Positions 29,301 through 39,534 of a DNA stretch of 64,000 nt are shown one piece after another (within the stretch, counting starts at the first letter, position 1; every line of letters begins with the position of its first letter). The stretch lies in assembly GCA_947172645.1 (NCBI GenBank), contig CAMWBY010000012.1, positions 1 through 64,000 of the forward strand, in the 5' to 3' direction. A program made the translations under genes and the position numbers. This DNA comes from an uncultured Lachnospiraceae bacterium. GTDB taxonomy: Bacteria; Bacillota; Clostridia; Lachnospirales; Lachnospiraceae. The notes under the pieces are model-generated. The model saw nothing but the letters and a program-made list of their open reading frames with translations, had not been told where the DNA came from and did no database searches.

Positions 29301-30302
29301 TTATGCTAACTCAGAGAAATACTTGATTGTACGAACCATCTGAGATGTGTAGCTGTTCTCGTTGTCATACCAAGAAACAACCTGAACCAGATTGTCTTCG
29401 CCAACCATAGTCTGTGTTGCATCGAAGATAGAACCATATGTGCTTCCAACGATATCGGAAGATACGATTTCATCCTCATTGTATCCGAAGGACTCTGTAG
29501 CTGCCGCTTTCATAGCTGCATTAATCTCATCCTTGGTTACGGACTTCTCAACAGTTGCTACAAGGATTGTTGTAGAACCTGTAGGAGTAGGAACACGCTG
29601 AGCGGAACCAATCAGCTTGCCGTTCAATTCAGGAATAACCAAACCGATAGCCTTTGCTGCGCCTGTGCTGTTAGGAACGATGTTAACAGCGCCTGCACGG
29701 GACCTTCTCAAATCGCCTTTCCTCTGAGGGCCGTCAAGAATCATCTGGTCGCCTGTGTATGCATGGATTGTGCTCATGATACCGGACTTGATACCAGCCA
29801 GGTCATTCAGTGCTTTAGCCATAGGAGCCAAGCAGTTTGTTGTACAGGAAGCAGCAGAAATGATAGTATCTTCAGGCTTCAATGTCTCATGGTTTACATT
29901 GTAAACGATTGTAGGAAGGTCGTTACCTGCGGGAGCAGAAATAACAACTTTTCTAGCGCCTGCATTGATGTGTGCCTGAGCTTTTGCTTTGCTTGTGTAG
30001 AAACCGGAGCACTCCAATACTACGTCAACCTTCAGCTCACCCCAAGGGCAGTTGTTTGCATCGGGCTCTTTGTAGATTTTAAGTTCCTTGCCGTCAACCG
30101 TAATGGAATCCTCGCCTGCGGATACGGTATCTGCCAGAGCGTATTTACCCTGTGAGGAATCATATTTCAACAAGTGTGCCAACATCTTAGGGCTTGTCAA
30201 ATCATTGATTGCCACTACTTCATATCCTTCTGCACCGAACATCTGTCTGAATGCAAGACGACCAATACGGCCAAAACCATTAATTGCTACTCTTACTGCC
30301 AT
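29301..30302 (-). CDS. gap: Glyceraldehyde-3-phosphate dehydrogenase, type I
   Basis: 333 residues. NAD-binding start [16 protein letters not shown], catalytic Cys in [17 protein letters not shown], and the S-loop [22 protein letters not shown]. It oxidises glyceraldehyde 3-phosphate in glycolysis. AGGAGGGA precedes the ATG; codon choice is uniform, as in highly expressed genes. Confidence 0.98.
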   Translation of the reverse strand: MAVRVAINGFGRIGRLAFRQMFGAEGYEVVAINDLTSPKMLAHLLKYDSSQGKYALADTVSAGEDSITVDGKELKIYKEPDANNCPWGELKVDVVLECSGFYTSKAKAQAHINAGARKVVISAPAGNDLPTIVYNVNHETLKPEDTIISAASCTTNCLAPMAKALNDLAGIKSGIMSTIHAYTGDQMILDGPQRKGDLRRSRAGAVNIVPNSTGAAKAIGLVIPELNGKLIGSAQRVPTPTGSTTILVATVEKSVTKDEINAAMKAAATESFGYNEDEIVSSDIVGSTYGSIFDATQTMVGEDNLVQVVSWYDNENSYTSQMVRTIKYFSELA

Positions 30303-30408
30303 TTTTTAGTCCCTCCTAAATAATGTTTTTTATATAATTTTGCCATTCCGTCTATGTACCATACATGCATCATACACATTGGATTGGTAAAATTTAGTCA
30401 GCAAGTTT

Positions 30409-30437
30409 ATTTTACCTAATTTGTCCCAAAAATTCAA
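30409..30437 (-). promoter_or_regulatory. gap promoter
   Basis: Minus strand: TTGAAT (30432-30437), 17-bp spacer, TAAAAT (30409-30414), leaving a leader of about 100 nt before gap. Confidence 0.65.
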
Positions 30438-30517
30438 GACGTAATTCAAAAAATGTTAGAATAAAATTACTGTTTGGGCATTTAAAAATTATTATTTCCG
30501 TGAAAAATCACAAATAA

Positions 30518-30546
30518 TTGTATTTGCGGCGCAAATCCGTTATACT
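30518..30546 (+). promoter_or_regulatory. Promoter of the PHP phosphatase gene
   Basis: TTGTAT (30518-30523), 17-bp spacer, TATACT (30541-30546). With the gap promoter it makes a divergent pair in the 342-bp gap. Confidence 0.7.
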
Positions 30547-30644
30547 AGTACAACGAATAACCGCTAATTACCTGATATTCGCCGTACCAATATACGAACC
30601 CTCCGGTGAGCATGGCGGTACACAATCAATATAAGGAGGTTCCC

Positions 30645-31463
30645 ATGCCAATCACAGCAGACTGTCACCTACACTCCTCTTTCTCCGGCGATTCGGATAC
30701 GCCCATGGAAGAGATGATTTTACAGGGCATACGCCTTGGGCTGACCCACATGTGCTTCACGGAGCACAATGACTTCGACTATCCTGTAACCGAACCGGAC
30801 CCCGCCGGGCTGTTTGAGTTAAACCCTGACGCCTATCTGTATGATTTCATAAAACTGAAAGAAAAATACGAGGGACGGATTCGCCTTTGTTTCGGGTTAG
30901 AGCTGGGGCTGCAGCCGCACCTGTCAAAACGCAACGCCGCCTTCGCAAAAGAGCACGAATATGACTTTATCATCGGTTCTTCCCATATCTGCAACGGGAA
31001 AGACCCGTATTACCCCTCCTTTTATGAAGGAAGGAAACAGGAAGACGCCTATCTGGAATATTTCGAATCCATCCTCGACAACCTGGAATCATACAATAAT
31101 TTCGACGTGTACGGGCACCTGGACTACGTGGTCCGCTACGGCCCGAAGAAGGACGAAGGTTACTCTTACGAAGCATACCGGGATATCCTCGACCGTATAT
31201 TAGAGCGGTTGATTGACATGGAAAAAGGCATTGAAATTAACACTGCCGGACTTGCCAAAGGTATGCGGCAGCCCAATCCCTGCACTGGAATCCTCAGGCG
31301 CTACCGCGAACTGGGCGGGGAGGTTATCACAACAGGCTCCGACGCACACAGCCCGGAACAGGTTGCCTACGCCTTCGGCCAGGCCGCGGACATACTGAAA
31401 GGCTGCGGTTTCCGGTATTATGCCACCTTCGAAAAACGCCGCCCTTCTTTCCATAAATTATAA
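30645..31463 (+). CDS. PHP-domain histidinol-phosphatase (HisJ family)
   Basis: 272 residues from the ATG at 30645 preceded by AAGGAGG. PHP metal motifs are present: DCHLHSSFSGD, TEHNDFDYP, GSSHICNG, YGHLDYVVRYGP and TTGSDAHSPEQVA. HisJ enzymes dephosphorylate histidinol phosphate in histidine synthesis; no other his gene is near, so a different phosphoester substrate is possible. Its stop overlaps that of the convergent lipoprotein gene by 6 bp. Confidence 0.85.
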   Translation: MPITADCHLHSSFSGDSDTPMEEMILQGIRLGLTHMCFTEHNDFDYPVTEPDPAGLFELNPDAYLYDFIKLKEKYEGRIRLCFGLELGLQPHLSKRNAAFAKEHEYDFIIGSSHICNGKDPYYPSFYEGRKQEDAYLEYFESILDNLESYNNFDVYGHLDYVVRYGPKKDEGYSYEAYRDILDRILERLIDMEKGIEINTAGLAKGMRQPNPCTGILRRYRELGGEVITTGSDAHSPEQVAYAFGQAADILKGCGFRYYATFEKRRPSFHKL

Positions 31464-32489
31464 GCCCCTGCGCTGTAAATCATATTCTATTTTTTTAAGC
31501 GCTTCTCTGCTGACAAGAAAAAATTCCGTCCCGTTTACCTGGGCTATCGCGTATGTGTCGTCATAGGCATAATAACGCTGCGTAATTTTCGGCGCTTCTT
31601 TCGTATTTCTGTGGTAAGTTACCGTCATAAGAAGCTCTCTTTGTCCGTCGCCGTCGTCTTTTGGCAGTTCTTTCTCTATAAAAATACTCATAAGCTGCGT
31701 ATACAGCTCATAAAATGTCTGGCTGTCCACTTCTTCCCCGTCAAACATAAAGCGGTCATGCCCTGCCTGCATCCTAAACCTGTCCTCTGCAAACGCAATC
31801 TCCACCTCAGAAACAGTCTCGACGCTCACCACGCTTACGACTTTCAAAATACAGTCATAGGGATTGACGGCAAAAAGCTTCTCCGCCGTATCGGCATCGG
31901 CCGTCCAAATCCGCCCTGCCGCCTCCACATAATAATCCCCTTCCTCATTCCTTCCTCCAAAGCGGTAGAGAATACCCTTGTCCGGCTCCGCCTGTCCGCC
32001 CTGGTCAGTCTGGCCTTCAAAATAGGCCACATAAACGGTATCCTCCGAACCGTCCACGCCTGTCTCTTCCCACGCCGTATCCGCCGCCGGCTCCAGTTTC
32101 ATCTCTGCAATCAGCCTAAAATAATCATACATCGCCTCCGTATCTACCGCCGCCATGGACCGGTACGGCACGGAAATATCCCAACAGTCAAAGGAATTTT
32201 TATACGCCCTAGGTTCATAAGAGACTGCAAAATAAGGCTCGCCGTCCTTCACCACCGACACGCCCCGAACCGCCTCCGCCCGCAGAGCTTCCGGCTGCCC
32301 CGGTTCCAAAGAAGCCTCCCAGGCTGCAAGGCTGTTTACTTCCGCCGCTGCCTCTCCCGTCTCCTGCTGCCCGTCCTGTCCCTTGCCTGCGCTTTCCTCC
32401 TGCCCGCATCCGCTAAAAATGAGAGTCCCCGCCGCCAGACAGATAACCAGTGCCATGCCCCCGCGTCCCGCTCTTTTTTTCCATACCAT
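31458..32489 (-). CDS. Lipoprotein at end of ABC/YesMN operon
   Basis: 343 residues from the ATG at 32489 with GGGGAG seven bases upstream. The signal peptide ends in the lipobox IFSGC. A linker rich in Gly, Gln and Glu is followed by beta-rich repeats that resemble DUF4340-type lipoproteins (YYVEAAGRIWTADADTAEKLFAVNPYD); that match is by eye. It trails the response regulator by about 80 bp, so it may be a surface partner of the sugar-sensing system. Confidence 0.7.
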   Translation of the reverse strand: MVWKKRAGRGGMALVICLAAGTLIFSGCGQEESAGKGQDGQQETGEAAAEVNSLAAWEASLEPGQPEALRAEAVRGVSVVKDGEPYFAVSYEPRAYKNSFDCWDISVPYRSMAAVDTEAMYDYFRLIAEMKLEPAADTAWEETGVDGSEDTVYVAYFEGQTDQGGQAEPDKGILYRFGGRNEEGDYYVEAAGRIWTADADTAEKLFAVNPYDCILKVVSVVSVETVSEVEIAFAEDRFRMQAGHDRFMFDGEEVDSQTFYELYTQLMSIFIEKELPKDDGDGQRELLMTVTYHRNTKEAPKITQRYYAYDDTYAIAQVNGTEFFLVSREALKKIEYDLQRRGL

Positions 32490-32568
32490 GATATTGCTCC
32501 CCATTTCCTGCCACATCAATCCTGCTTGCGTAAAGAGCCCGGAAAAGATTTGGCATAAACAAATTCTT

Positions 32569-34146
32569 CTATCGCCCGTTCTGTATCTGCTCCCTGTATT
32601 TCACCGGGGACATGCCGGTATGCTTCTTAAATGCAAGCGAAAAATAATTCATATCCCGGTAGCCCACCATAATGGAAATCTCCCCGACCTTGAGCGTCGT
32701 CGCCGCAAGCAGGGATTTGGCCTGTTCAATTCTTTTCCGGATAATATACTCATTGCATCCCTCGCCCGTGACACGCTTAAAAAGCCGCGACAGATAGTTG
32801 GGAGTCACATAATATTCCTCGGCTAAGCTTGCCACCGTCAGCTCATCGGCAAGGTTCTCATGGATTCTGCGCTTCACCTTGCTAATCAGCTCATGGACTT
32901 CCCCCTCCTCATCCTCAAACAAATTCTCTAAAAACATCGCCGTCACCTGGCATGCCCGTTCCCTGTCCGCCCCGGCCAACGCCTGCATCAGCACGCCCAG
33001 TTTCTCGTCCGCGCCGCCTCCGGTATCGCTGAAACGTGCAAAATATACCGATGAGGCAAGTTCGAAGCAGCAGCTTCTGGCATATTTGGCCGAAAGGTTA
33101 TAGGATTCAACCGCCATGCTGAACCGTTCAAAAATATGCAGTATTTTCTCTTTATCCCCCACATTGTAGACAAGCGCGTTGCGGAACTCACGAAACACAT
33201 CCTGGAAAATGTCTTCGCCTTTCCGGTTCCAGTCCGCCACGCACAGTTTGCCGAACTCCTCCCGCTCATGCTCCAATGCAAAAACAGCGTCATTGTAAGA
33301 TATGCGCAGGTTTTCAATCCCCTTCTTGACGCTTCCCCAAATCATCCGCGGTTTCGTCTCCAGCTCATCATTCAATATCTCCATAAGCTGCTTGGCCAGT
33401 TCGCTCTCCTCGCGTCCCTCGTCGCAAAAAAATGCTATGGCGATGCGGTTCCTTTCATCCGAGAAAGTAATTCCATGTTTTGGCCCGTCAACCATCCCGA
33501 TGCATATTTGCTTCACCGTCTGCATACGGAACCCCTCCCCGTCCAGTTCTTCCTCATTGGAAAGCCCCGGAACCAATATGCCAATCCGCATTGCCTGATT
33601 CTCCTCCAGGCAAAATTCCCGGCGGAACACATCCGCCCTCTCCTCGGAATCCTTTTTCCCCATAACGAGGGAGCGCATAAACCCTTCCAGTTCCATCTGT
33701 TGTTTGGTGCCCTGGGCCCGGCTCGCCGTAAGGCGGTTCTCCTGCTTAATCCGGCGCTCCTCGAGACATTCCACCTGCGCCATGATGCTTTTTTCAAGCT
33801 CCGTCTCATCAATAGGCTTGAGCAGAAAATCATGTACCTGGAGTTGCAGCGCCTGCCTGGCATACTCAAACCGGTCATAGCCCGTAAGCACAATGACCCG
33901 CATGCCGATGTTCTTCTCTCTGATTTGCCCTACCAGTTCAAGCCCCGACATCTCGGCCATGCTGATATCCGTTATCATGATATGGGGATGATGCCCTTCA
34001 ATCACTGCCGCCGCTTCCTTCGCCGAAGCCGCCGTATACACTTCCGTGATTCCCATCTGCTCCCATGGCATCGCATTCTTGATGCCCATACGAATCATTT
34101 GCTCATCATCCACAATCAAAATTTTATATTTCGTATTTATTGCCAT
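32569..34146 (-). CDS. YesN-type response regulator with AraC DNA-binding domain
   Basis: 525 residues. The receiver domain has ILIVDDEQM and phospho-acceptor Asp60 in MITDISMAEMSG. A long helical linker (about 130-410) leads to a two-helix-turn-helix AraC domain (about 415-520) with YYVTPNYLSRLFKRVTGEGCNEYI and VGYRDMNYFSLAFKKHTGMSPVKYR. The start MAINTK is chosen over an in-frame GTG three codons earlier. It pairs with the kinase just upstream and should activate the transporter and glycosidase genes. Confidence 0.93.
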   Translation of the reverse strand: MAINTKYKILIVDDEQMIRMGIKNAMPWEQMGITEVYTAASAKEAAAVIEGHHPHIMITDISMAEMSGLELVGQIREKNIGMRVIVLTGYDRFEYARQALQLQVHDFLLKPIDETELEKSIMAQVECLEERRIKQENRLTASRAQGTKQQMELEGFMRSLVMGKKDSEERADVFRREFCLEENQAMRIGILVPGLSNEEELDGEGFRMQTVKQICIGMVDGPKHGITFSDERNRIAIAFFCDEGREESELAKQLMEILNDELETKPRMIWGSVKKGIENLRISYNDAVFALEHEREEFGKLCVADWNRKGEDIFQDVFREFRNALVYNVGDKEKILHIFERFSMAVESYNLSAKYARSCCFELASSVYFARFSDTGGGADEKLGVLMQALAGADRERACQVTAMFLENLFEDEEGEVHELISKVKRRIHENLADELTVASLAEEYYVTPNYLSRLFKRVTGEGCNEYIIRKRIEQAKSLLAATTLKVGEISIMVGYRDMNYFSLAFKKHTGMSPVKYREQIQNGR

Positions 34147-34201
34147 ATCTCTCACCCAATACAGTAATACCTGTAAAACGCAAACTTATGTGACCGGCAG
34201 T

Positions 34202-35971
34202 TCACTCTCCGTATACCCCCCCCCCGAACTCCTTCGGAAGCCATATCTCCACACAGACGCCTCCATCGTTATTTCGTAAAAAGTTAAGCCCATACTGTTT
34301 CCCATATATCAGCTCAATCCTTTTATTGATATTCGTAATCCCATATCCCACATCCTGCGCCGCCTCCGATATGTTCCGGTTGATATAGGCAATCCGTTCC
34401 TCATCCATGCCCACGCCGTCGTCCGACACCGTCAGGCAGACCGCATCCTCTTTTTCACAGACGGCGATTTCTATCTTCCCCTTTACGCCCTCTTTCACCC
34501 GGATTCCATGATAAATGGAATTTTCCACAAGCGGCTGCAGCGTCAGCTTGGGTATCTTCACGGAGGCATATTCCTCCGGTATGTCCTCAATGAAGGTAAT
34601 AATGTTCCCGTAGCGCATATTTTGTATAATCAGATAATTCCTGATATGCTCCAACTCCATCTCCAGCGTAATGATTTCTTTGCCCTCGCTTAGACATATC
34701 CGATAGTACTGCGCCAGAGCTTTTACCATCGTGGAAATTTCCCCATTGCCGCCCGCCAATGCCTGCCAGTGGATACACTCCAATGTATTGTACAGAAAAT
34801 GGGGCTGTATCTGCGACTGCAGGGCGACGAAACGCATCCTGTCAAGCTCCCTTTGTTCTTCCTTGACACGCTCCATCAGGACGTCAATCTCGTCCATCAT
34901 AATGTTAAATCCGTCCGCCAGCTTCCTTCCGTCGCTGTCCATCTCGTCCACTTCGATACGGGTCCCCAAATCTCCCTGGGAAACGTCGTTCATCTTGCCG
35001 ACAACCTTATTGATGGGACGGTACAGTCTTTTTGTGATATTCCTCGCAAGGGTAAGCGCTATGCCCGTCGCCGCCAGTGTCACGAACACAAGGAGAAGGA
35101 CTGTGCTGAAACAATTCTGGTACAGCGACCATGCCGGAACTTCATTGACAATATAAAAATTCCAGTCGCTTACCCTGCGGTAGCTGACCAGTTTTCCGCC
35201 CCTCCAGAACATGCCTTCTTTTCCTGTGACCTTATCCCAGAAGCTGACCCGCTTCCCTATCTTCTCTTCGTCCTGCATGGACACGATATTGCCATCCACG
35301 TCTGTCAGGTACAGATTGGAGCTGTACTGTAAATCCCTCTGGCCAAAACGCTGCAGAAGATTATCGTCCAGATTCACGATAATCATGCCGTTGCTGGTCA
35401 CCATTTTGGTCACGGAATAGGCAGGAAAATACAGTGTCAGCGTATATTTTCTCCCCTTATAATAGTTATTGGAAAAGCTGACCCGCAGAGTGCCCGTAGT
35501 CTTCGCCTGGATGCTCTCCTCATAGTCCTTCTTGTACATCGTCTCGAAGCCGCTCTCGCTTATGGCATTGTTGCCGTTATAAACAAACTGTTCTAAATGT
35601 TCATTCGTCACGGCTATAAAATTAGCGTTGTGCTGCGTGTAGAGCATATTCAGGAAGGAGCTGTAGACATTTCCCATCTCCTGGTACAGCTCCTCCTGCT
35701 CCCTGCTCTCGCAGTAATTCTGCACATGGGGGTCTAAGATAATGGATATGGCAAGCGCCTTATACTGCTCTAAATTATCTTCGTAGTCTTCCGCCAGGAA
35801 CATAAGCTGCTCCGCCACATACCGACTGTTCTGGTCCGTGATGGACACAATATAGGAAGAAGTGGATATCACAATTGCCGACACCGTAATCACTGCAATT
35901 GTCCAGATGATGACGTAATCCATCTTTTTCGCAAAATCCCAGCTCTTATTCCACTTCTCCCAAAACAACAT
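34202..35971 (-). CDS. YesM-type sensor histidine kinase
   Basis: 589 residues. Membrane helices at about 20-42 and 290-312 flank a large extracellular dCache-like sensor. HAMP follows, then His_kinase with QPHFLYNTLECIHWQAL (phospho-His in this box) and a HATPase domain (VSDDGVGMDEERIAYINRN). Ten consecutive Cs (34216-34225) encode Gly codons five residues from the C-terminus; slippage there would only change the tail. Sits between the permeases and its regulator. Confidence 0.93.
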   Translation of the reverse strand: MLFWEKWNKSWDFAKKMDYVIIWTIAVITVSAIVISTSSYIVSITDQNSRYVAEQLMFLAEDYEDNLEQYKALAISIILDPHVQNYCESREQEELYQEMGNVYSSFLNMLYTQHNANFIAVTNEHLEQFVYNGNNAISESGFETMYKKDYEESIQAKTTGTLRVSFSNNYYKGRKYTLTLYFPAYSVTKMVTSNGMIIVNLDDNLLQRFGQRDLQYSSNLYLTDVDGNIVSMQDEEKIGKRVSFWDKVTGKEGMFWRGGKLVSYRRVSDWNFYIVNEVPAWSLYQNCFSTVLLLVFVTLAATGIALTLARNITKRLYRPINKVVGKMNDVSQGDLGTRIEVDEMDSDGRKLADGFNIMMDEIDVLMERVKEEQRELDRMRFVALQSQIQPHFLYNTLECIHWQALAGGNGEISTMVKALAQYYRICLSEGKEIITLEMELEHIRNYLIIQNMRYGNIITFIEDIPEEYASVKIPKLTLQPLVENSIYHGIRVKEGVKGKIEIAVCEKEDAVCLTVSDDGVGMDEERIAYINRNISEAAQDVGYGITNINKRIELIYGKQYGLNFLRNNDGGVCVEIWLPKEFGGGVYGE

Positions 35972-35998
35972 ATCCTACCCTCTCTGAAACTTCATGTT

Positions 35999-36850
35999 TT
36001 AACCTTTGACCGCCCCCGCCGTCATGCCCTTCACAAGCTTATCCTGAGCAAAGATAAACAGGATAATCATCGGCAGCACCGTCAAAGTCAGCACCGACAT
36101 AATCATGGGCGTATTCATGGAATACTGGCCCTGGAAATCCCACACCGCAAGAGGCAACGTCCTGTTCTTTGGCGACTGCGTCAATGTATAGGCGAAACTG
36201 AACTCATTCCAGATATTGACGCCGTTATATATGGCAAGCGTGGATAACCCGGGCTTGGCAAGCGGCAATATCATAGTGAAGAACATCCTGTACTTGTTAC
36301 AGCCGTCTATTTCCGCCGACTCCTCGATTTCCTTCGGAATCCCCATCATGAAACTTGTCAGGATAAAGACGGAAATCGGCAGCGCGAATGCAACATTCGG
36401 CCCAATCATCGCCCAGATTGTGTCATAAATCCCCAGGCTCTTCGTCATCTGGAAGACGGGAATCAACGTAATGTGAATCGGAATCGCCATACATGCCACA
36501 ATCAGCGCATACACGAACCCATTCATGCGGAACTTGAAACGCGCCAGCGGATAAGCCGCGCAGGCCGCTATAAACAGGACTAACAGTAGCGACAGACAAA
36601 GTACAAACACACTGTTGCCGAAATACCGCACAAATCCGCCGCTCAACACTTCCTGGTAATTCGTAAAATTCAGCTTCTCCGGTGGCGAGAAGACCCCCTT
36701 CGTGAGCATTTCAAATTTTCCTTTAAAGGAATTAAACACCATAAACACAAAAGGCATAAAAGCCGCAAAGAGCGCAACCACCGCAAGCGCCGTCGCTATG
36801 GCCCAGCTTATTCTGCTTTTTATTCTATTCTCTGCATATTGTTTTTCCAT
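35999..36850 (-). CDS. Sugar ABC transporter permease (MalG/LacG type)
   Basis: 283 residues from the ATG at 36850 with GGAGGGG upstream. Six membrane helices and the EAA loop, here EEIEESAEIDGCNKYRMFFTMILPLAKPG. It pairs with the MalF-type permease, whose stop is 13 bp upstream. No ATPase is encoded nearby, so a shared MsmX-like ATPase is expected, as is common for CUT1 systems. Confidence 0.93.
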   Translation of the reverse strand: MEKQYAENRIKSRISWAIATALAVVALFAAFMPFVFMVFNSFKGKFEMLTKGVFSPPEKLNFTNYQEVLSGGFVRYFGNSVFVLCLSLLLVLFIAACAAYPLARFKFRMNGFVYALIVACMAIPIHITLIPVFQMTKSLGIYDTIWAMIGPNVAFALPISVFILTSFMMGIPKEIEESAEIDGCNKYRMFFTMILPLAKPGLSTLAIYNGVNIWNEFSFAYTLTQSPKNRTLPLAVWDFQGQYSMNTPMIMSVLTLTVLPMIILFIFAQDKLVKGMTAGAVKG

Positions 36851-36863
36851 CTGCACGCCCCTC

Positions 36864-37769
36864 CTACTCTTCTTCTTTTCTGCCGTTAATCGCACGCATC
36901 GTCACCAATGACAGAAGTGTAATCAGAATGAACATGCCGCCCGCTATCGCCGAGCCGTAGCCCATGTTAAACTGCGCGAAAGCATTCTTATACATATAGG
37001 TTGCCATCAGTTCCGTAGCAGTTCCCGGCCCGCCGCCTGTCATAACATAAATCAGGTCGAAATATTTCAGGGAACCTACCATAGACAGAATCGCCGCGCT
37101 CTTGATAGAGGGCATCAGAAGCGGCAGGGCAATCCGCCAGAAGTACTGTCCCTTGGTCGCTCCGTCAATCAGCGACGCCTCGTAGACATCCTCCGACACG
37201 TTTGTGTACGCCGCCATGCAGTATACCATGTAAAAAGGTATAAACTGCCATGCGATGACAAAGATAACCGTCATAAGCGCCGTATTCTTATTGCCCAGAA
37301 GGTCAATATTGCCTCCTCCGAACAGTTGGGAGACTGCACTAATCATACCACCATTGGCCGCCAGTGCATAGTTGAAGAGAAACCCAATCGCCACCGAGGA
37401 CATCAACATCGGGATAAACCACAGAACTTTGCACACCGTCCCCTTTTTCCCTACAAATTCAATGAAAGTCGCCTCTGCTAGTCCAATCGGTATCTGGATA
37501 ATGATAGACATAACCATAATGATAATATTATTCCGAAACGCAAACCAGAAATCTCTGTCCCCAACCAGTTTTATCCAGTTTGAAATACCTACAAAAGTTT
37601 TCTCGGCCGCAATACCGTTCCATCTATATGTACTAATCAGAAAAGAATCAACAATCGGATAAAAAATAAAAACGCTCAAAATCAAGAGTACCGGAAGCAG
37701 AAACACAAGCGCGGCAATGTTCGTGCTTCTCCGCCTGCGTCCGCCTAACGAGTTTGCCTTGTCTTTCAT
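36864..37769 (-). CDS. Sugar ABC transporter permease (MalF/LacF type)
   Basis: 301 residues if started at the ATG 37769; ATGs at 37778 and 37793 are alternatives. Six helices with the EAA motif EDVYEASLIDGATKGQYFWRIALPLLMPS. Preceded by a hairpin that separates it from the binding-protein gene and probably sets a lower expression than that gene. Confidence 0.93.
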   Translation of the reverse strand: MKDKANSLGGRRRRSTNIAALVFLLPVLLILSVFIFYPIVDSFLISTYRWNGIAAEKTFVGISNWIKLVGDRDFWFAFRNNIIIMVMSIIIQIPIGLAEATFIEFVGKKGTVCKVLWFIPMLMSSVAIGFLFNYALAANGGMISAVSQLFGGGNIDLLGNKNTALMTVIFVIAWQFIPFYMVYCMAAYTNVSEDVYEASLIDGATKGQYFWRIALPLLMPSIKSAAILSMVGSLKYFDLIYVMTGGGPGTATELMATYMYKNAFAQFNMGYGSAIAGGMFILITLLSLVTMRAINGRKEEE

Positions 37770-37795
37770 ATATGCCATACCCCTTTCAAGCATAA

Positions 37796-37815
37796 GAGGG
37801 GGAACCCTCCCCCTC
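37796..37815. promoter_or_regulatory. Hairpin between binding protein and permease genes
   Basis: GAGGGGG pairs with CCCCCTC. No T-run, so it probably stabilises the upstream mRNA or causes partial attenuation. Confidence 0.6.
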
Positions 37816-37838
37816 CTATGACTTCGTACTATATGTTT

Positions 37839-39251
37839 CTATTTGCCAGAGAGATATTCTGTCTGCGCTGCTTGCATCTTCTGGTTCGCTTCCTCAGGCG
37901 TCATGGTCAGCCCGAAGACTTCCTGATTGCCATCCAGATGTGCGTTGGCAACTGTAGGATTCAGATACTGGTCATACCAAAGCTGCACCGCGGAGGCATT
38001 GTTCGCCGCCTCGATAATCGACTTGGAAACCGGGTCTGTAATCATCGCGTCCACGCCCGTTACCGGGGGAATCAGGCTTGCGCCTACCATGTACTCGATT
38101 GTCTCGTCACTGGAAAGGTATGTGGCAAACTCAAACGCCGCATCCAGCTTCTCCCCTGTACAGTTGAAAGATACAAACTGGTCGCCCATGGTGCCGCACA
38201 GGATTGACGCGTCCGCACCGGAATCGTCCACTGCCGGGAAGGAGAACCAACCGACCTTGCTGTAGAAATCATTTCCCGCGTCTTCGCTGTCTGTCTTAAA
38301 AGCCGCCGTATTCCAGGAACCTGTCAGATACATCGCCGCTTCTTCCGTATAGAAGAAAGATTTCGCCTGTCCGTCGTCCTCGCTCATGGAGTTAAAGCCC
38401 TCCGGGAAATATCCCTTGTTAACCCATTCCTGAATCTTCTCGCCCGCATATACGAAGCACTCGTCCTCAAACGTGCCGTCGCCTGCAGACGCTTTCTGGA
38501 AAGGCTCTAATCCGCCTTTTCTCGCCGCAAGGCACTGGAAGTACATGGAGCCAGTCCACTTCGGGCCATTGGCCAGCGTAAACGGAATAATGCCGTTTTC
38601 CATGAATTTGTCACATGCCGCCTCAAGCTCAGAAACGGTAGTCGGAACGCTCACGCCGCACTGTTCAAACAAATCTTTGTTATAATAAATGCCTGCAATA
38701 GAGATATTCTTAACCGGAATCGCGTAAATCTTACCGTTGTAGCTCGCCTGTTCCAAGGCGCCTTCCATGAAACGCTCTTTCAAGCCATACTTCTCATACA
38801 AATCATCCAAGGGCTGTGCATAGCCGGAATCGATATACTCGTTCATCGGGCCGCCGGACCATGTGGTGTACATGTCAGGACATTCTCCTGAACTCATGGC
38901 AATGACCAGTTTCTCCTTGTACTTGTCGTTCTGTGTAGGGATATTCTCGATGGTATAGCCGCTCTGGGAATTTTCCATAAACTGGTTGATTGCCATCTCA
39001 TAGGTTTCCTTATCCGCGCCCTCGGTTCCCACATTCCAGAATGTGATAACCTTATCCCCAGAATCGGAGCTGCCTGCATCCGCCGTTTCTTCCGAACCGC
39101 CTGCCGCCTCGCCGGACGCGCCTGTATCAGCCGCTTCTGCCCCGCCGTCCTGGCTTGCTGCCGTATCGCTGCCACCGCCGCATGCCGTCATGGGAAGGCA
39201 CATACATACCGTCAAGCCCACTGCCATAAGAGATTTCATTCTTTTTTTCAT
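37839..39251 (-). CDS. Extracellular sugar-binding lipoprotein (family 1)
   Basis: 470 residues. The signal peptide ends in the lipobox MTACGGG, followed by a Ser/Ala/Glu-rich linker (about 25-60), then a family 1 binding fold (VITFWNVGTEGADKETYEMAINQFMENS; TWSGGPMNEYIDSGYAQPLDD). First gene of the transporter operon. The neighbouring GH120 and GH3 enzymes suggest xylo-oligosaccharides as ligand; this is inference from context. Confidence 0.93.
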   Translation of the reverse strand: MKKRMKSLMAVGLTVCMCLPMTACGGGSDTAASQDGGAEAADTGASGEAAGGSEETADAGSSDSGDKVITFWNVGTEGADKETYEMAINQFMENSQSGYTIENIPTQNDKYKEKLVIAMSSGECPDMYTTWSGGPMNEYIDSGYAQPLDDLYEKYGLKERFMEGALEQASYNGKIYAIPVKNISIAGIYYNKDLFEQCGVSVPTTVSELEAACDKFMENGIIPFTLANGPKWTGSMYFQCLAARKGGLEPFQKASAGDGTFEDECFVYAGEKIQEWVNKGYFPEGFNSMSEDDGQAKSFFYTEEAAMYLTGSWNTAAFKTDSEDAGNDFYSKVGWFSFPAVDDSGADASILCGTMGDQFVSFNCTGEKLDAAFEFATYLSSDETIEYMVGASLIPPVTGVDAMITDPVSKSIIEAANNASAVQLWYDQYLNPTVANAHLDGNQEVFGLTMTPEEANQKMQAAQTEYLSGK

Positions 39252-39430
39252 ACTTTTTCTCTCCCTTTCTTAGATTATAAGTGATTGAATCTTCATGAAT
39301 TAATCATACCAGACCGAATTTTCCCATTCCATTTAATAATGTGTCACAATTCTATAAAAATCTTACCATTTACGCCCTGATTCCCATGCAAAAGCGCCGC
39401 CTCTCGCAGACTGTTTTCAAAAAGAGACAC

Positions 39431-39479
39431 AAAAAAAGACAAGTTTCCCAAAGAATTTTCTTCTCCTTTAGGAAACTTG
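39431..39479 (-). terminator. Terminator after GH120 gene
   Basis: Minus strand: CAAGTTTCC and GGAAACTTG pair, with an inner CTAAAG/CTTTGG stretch, followed by TCTTTTTTTG. It separates the glycosidase from the transporter operon. Confidence 0.88.
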
Positions 39480-39534
39480 CCGGTAGGGTTTTACTGATGC
39501 ACAAATCACGGTACTTCCCGTCTTATAGCAGGCT

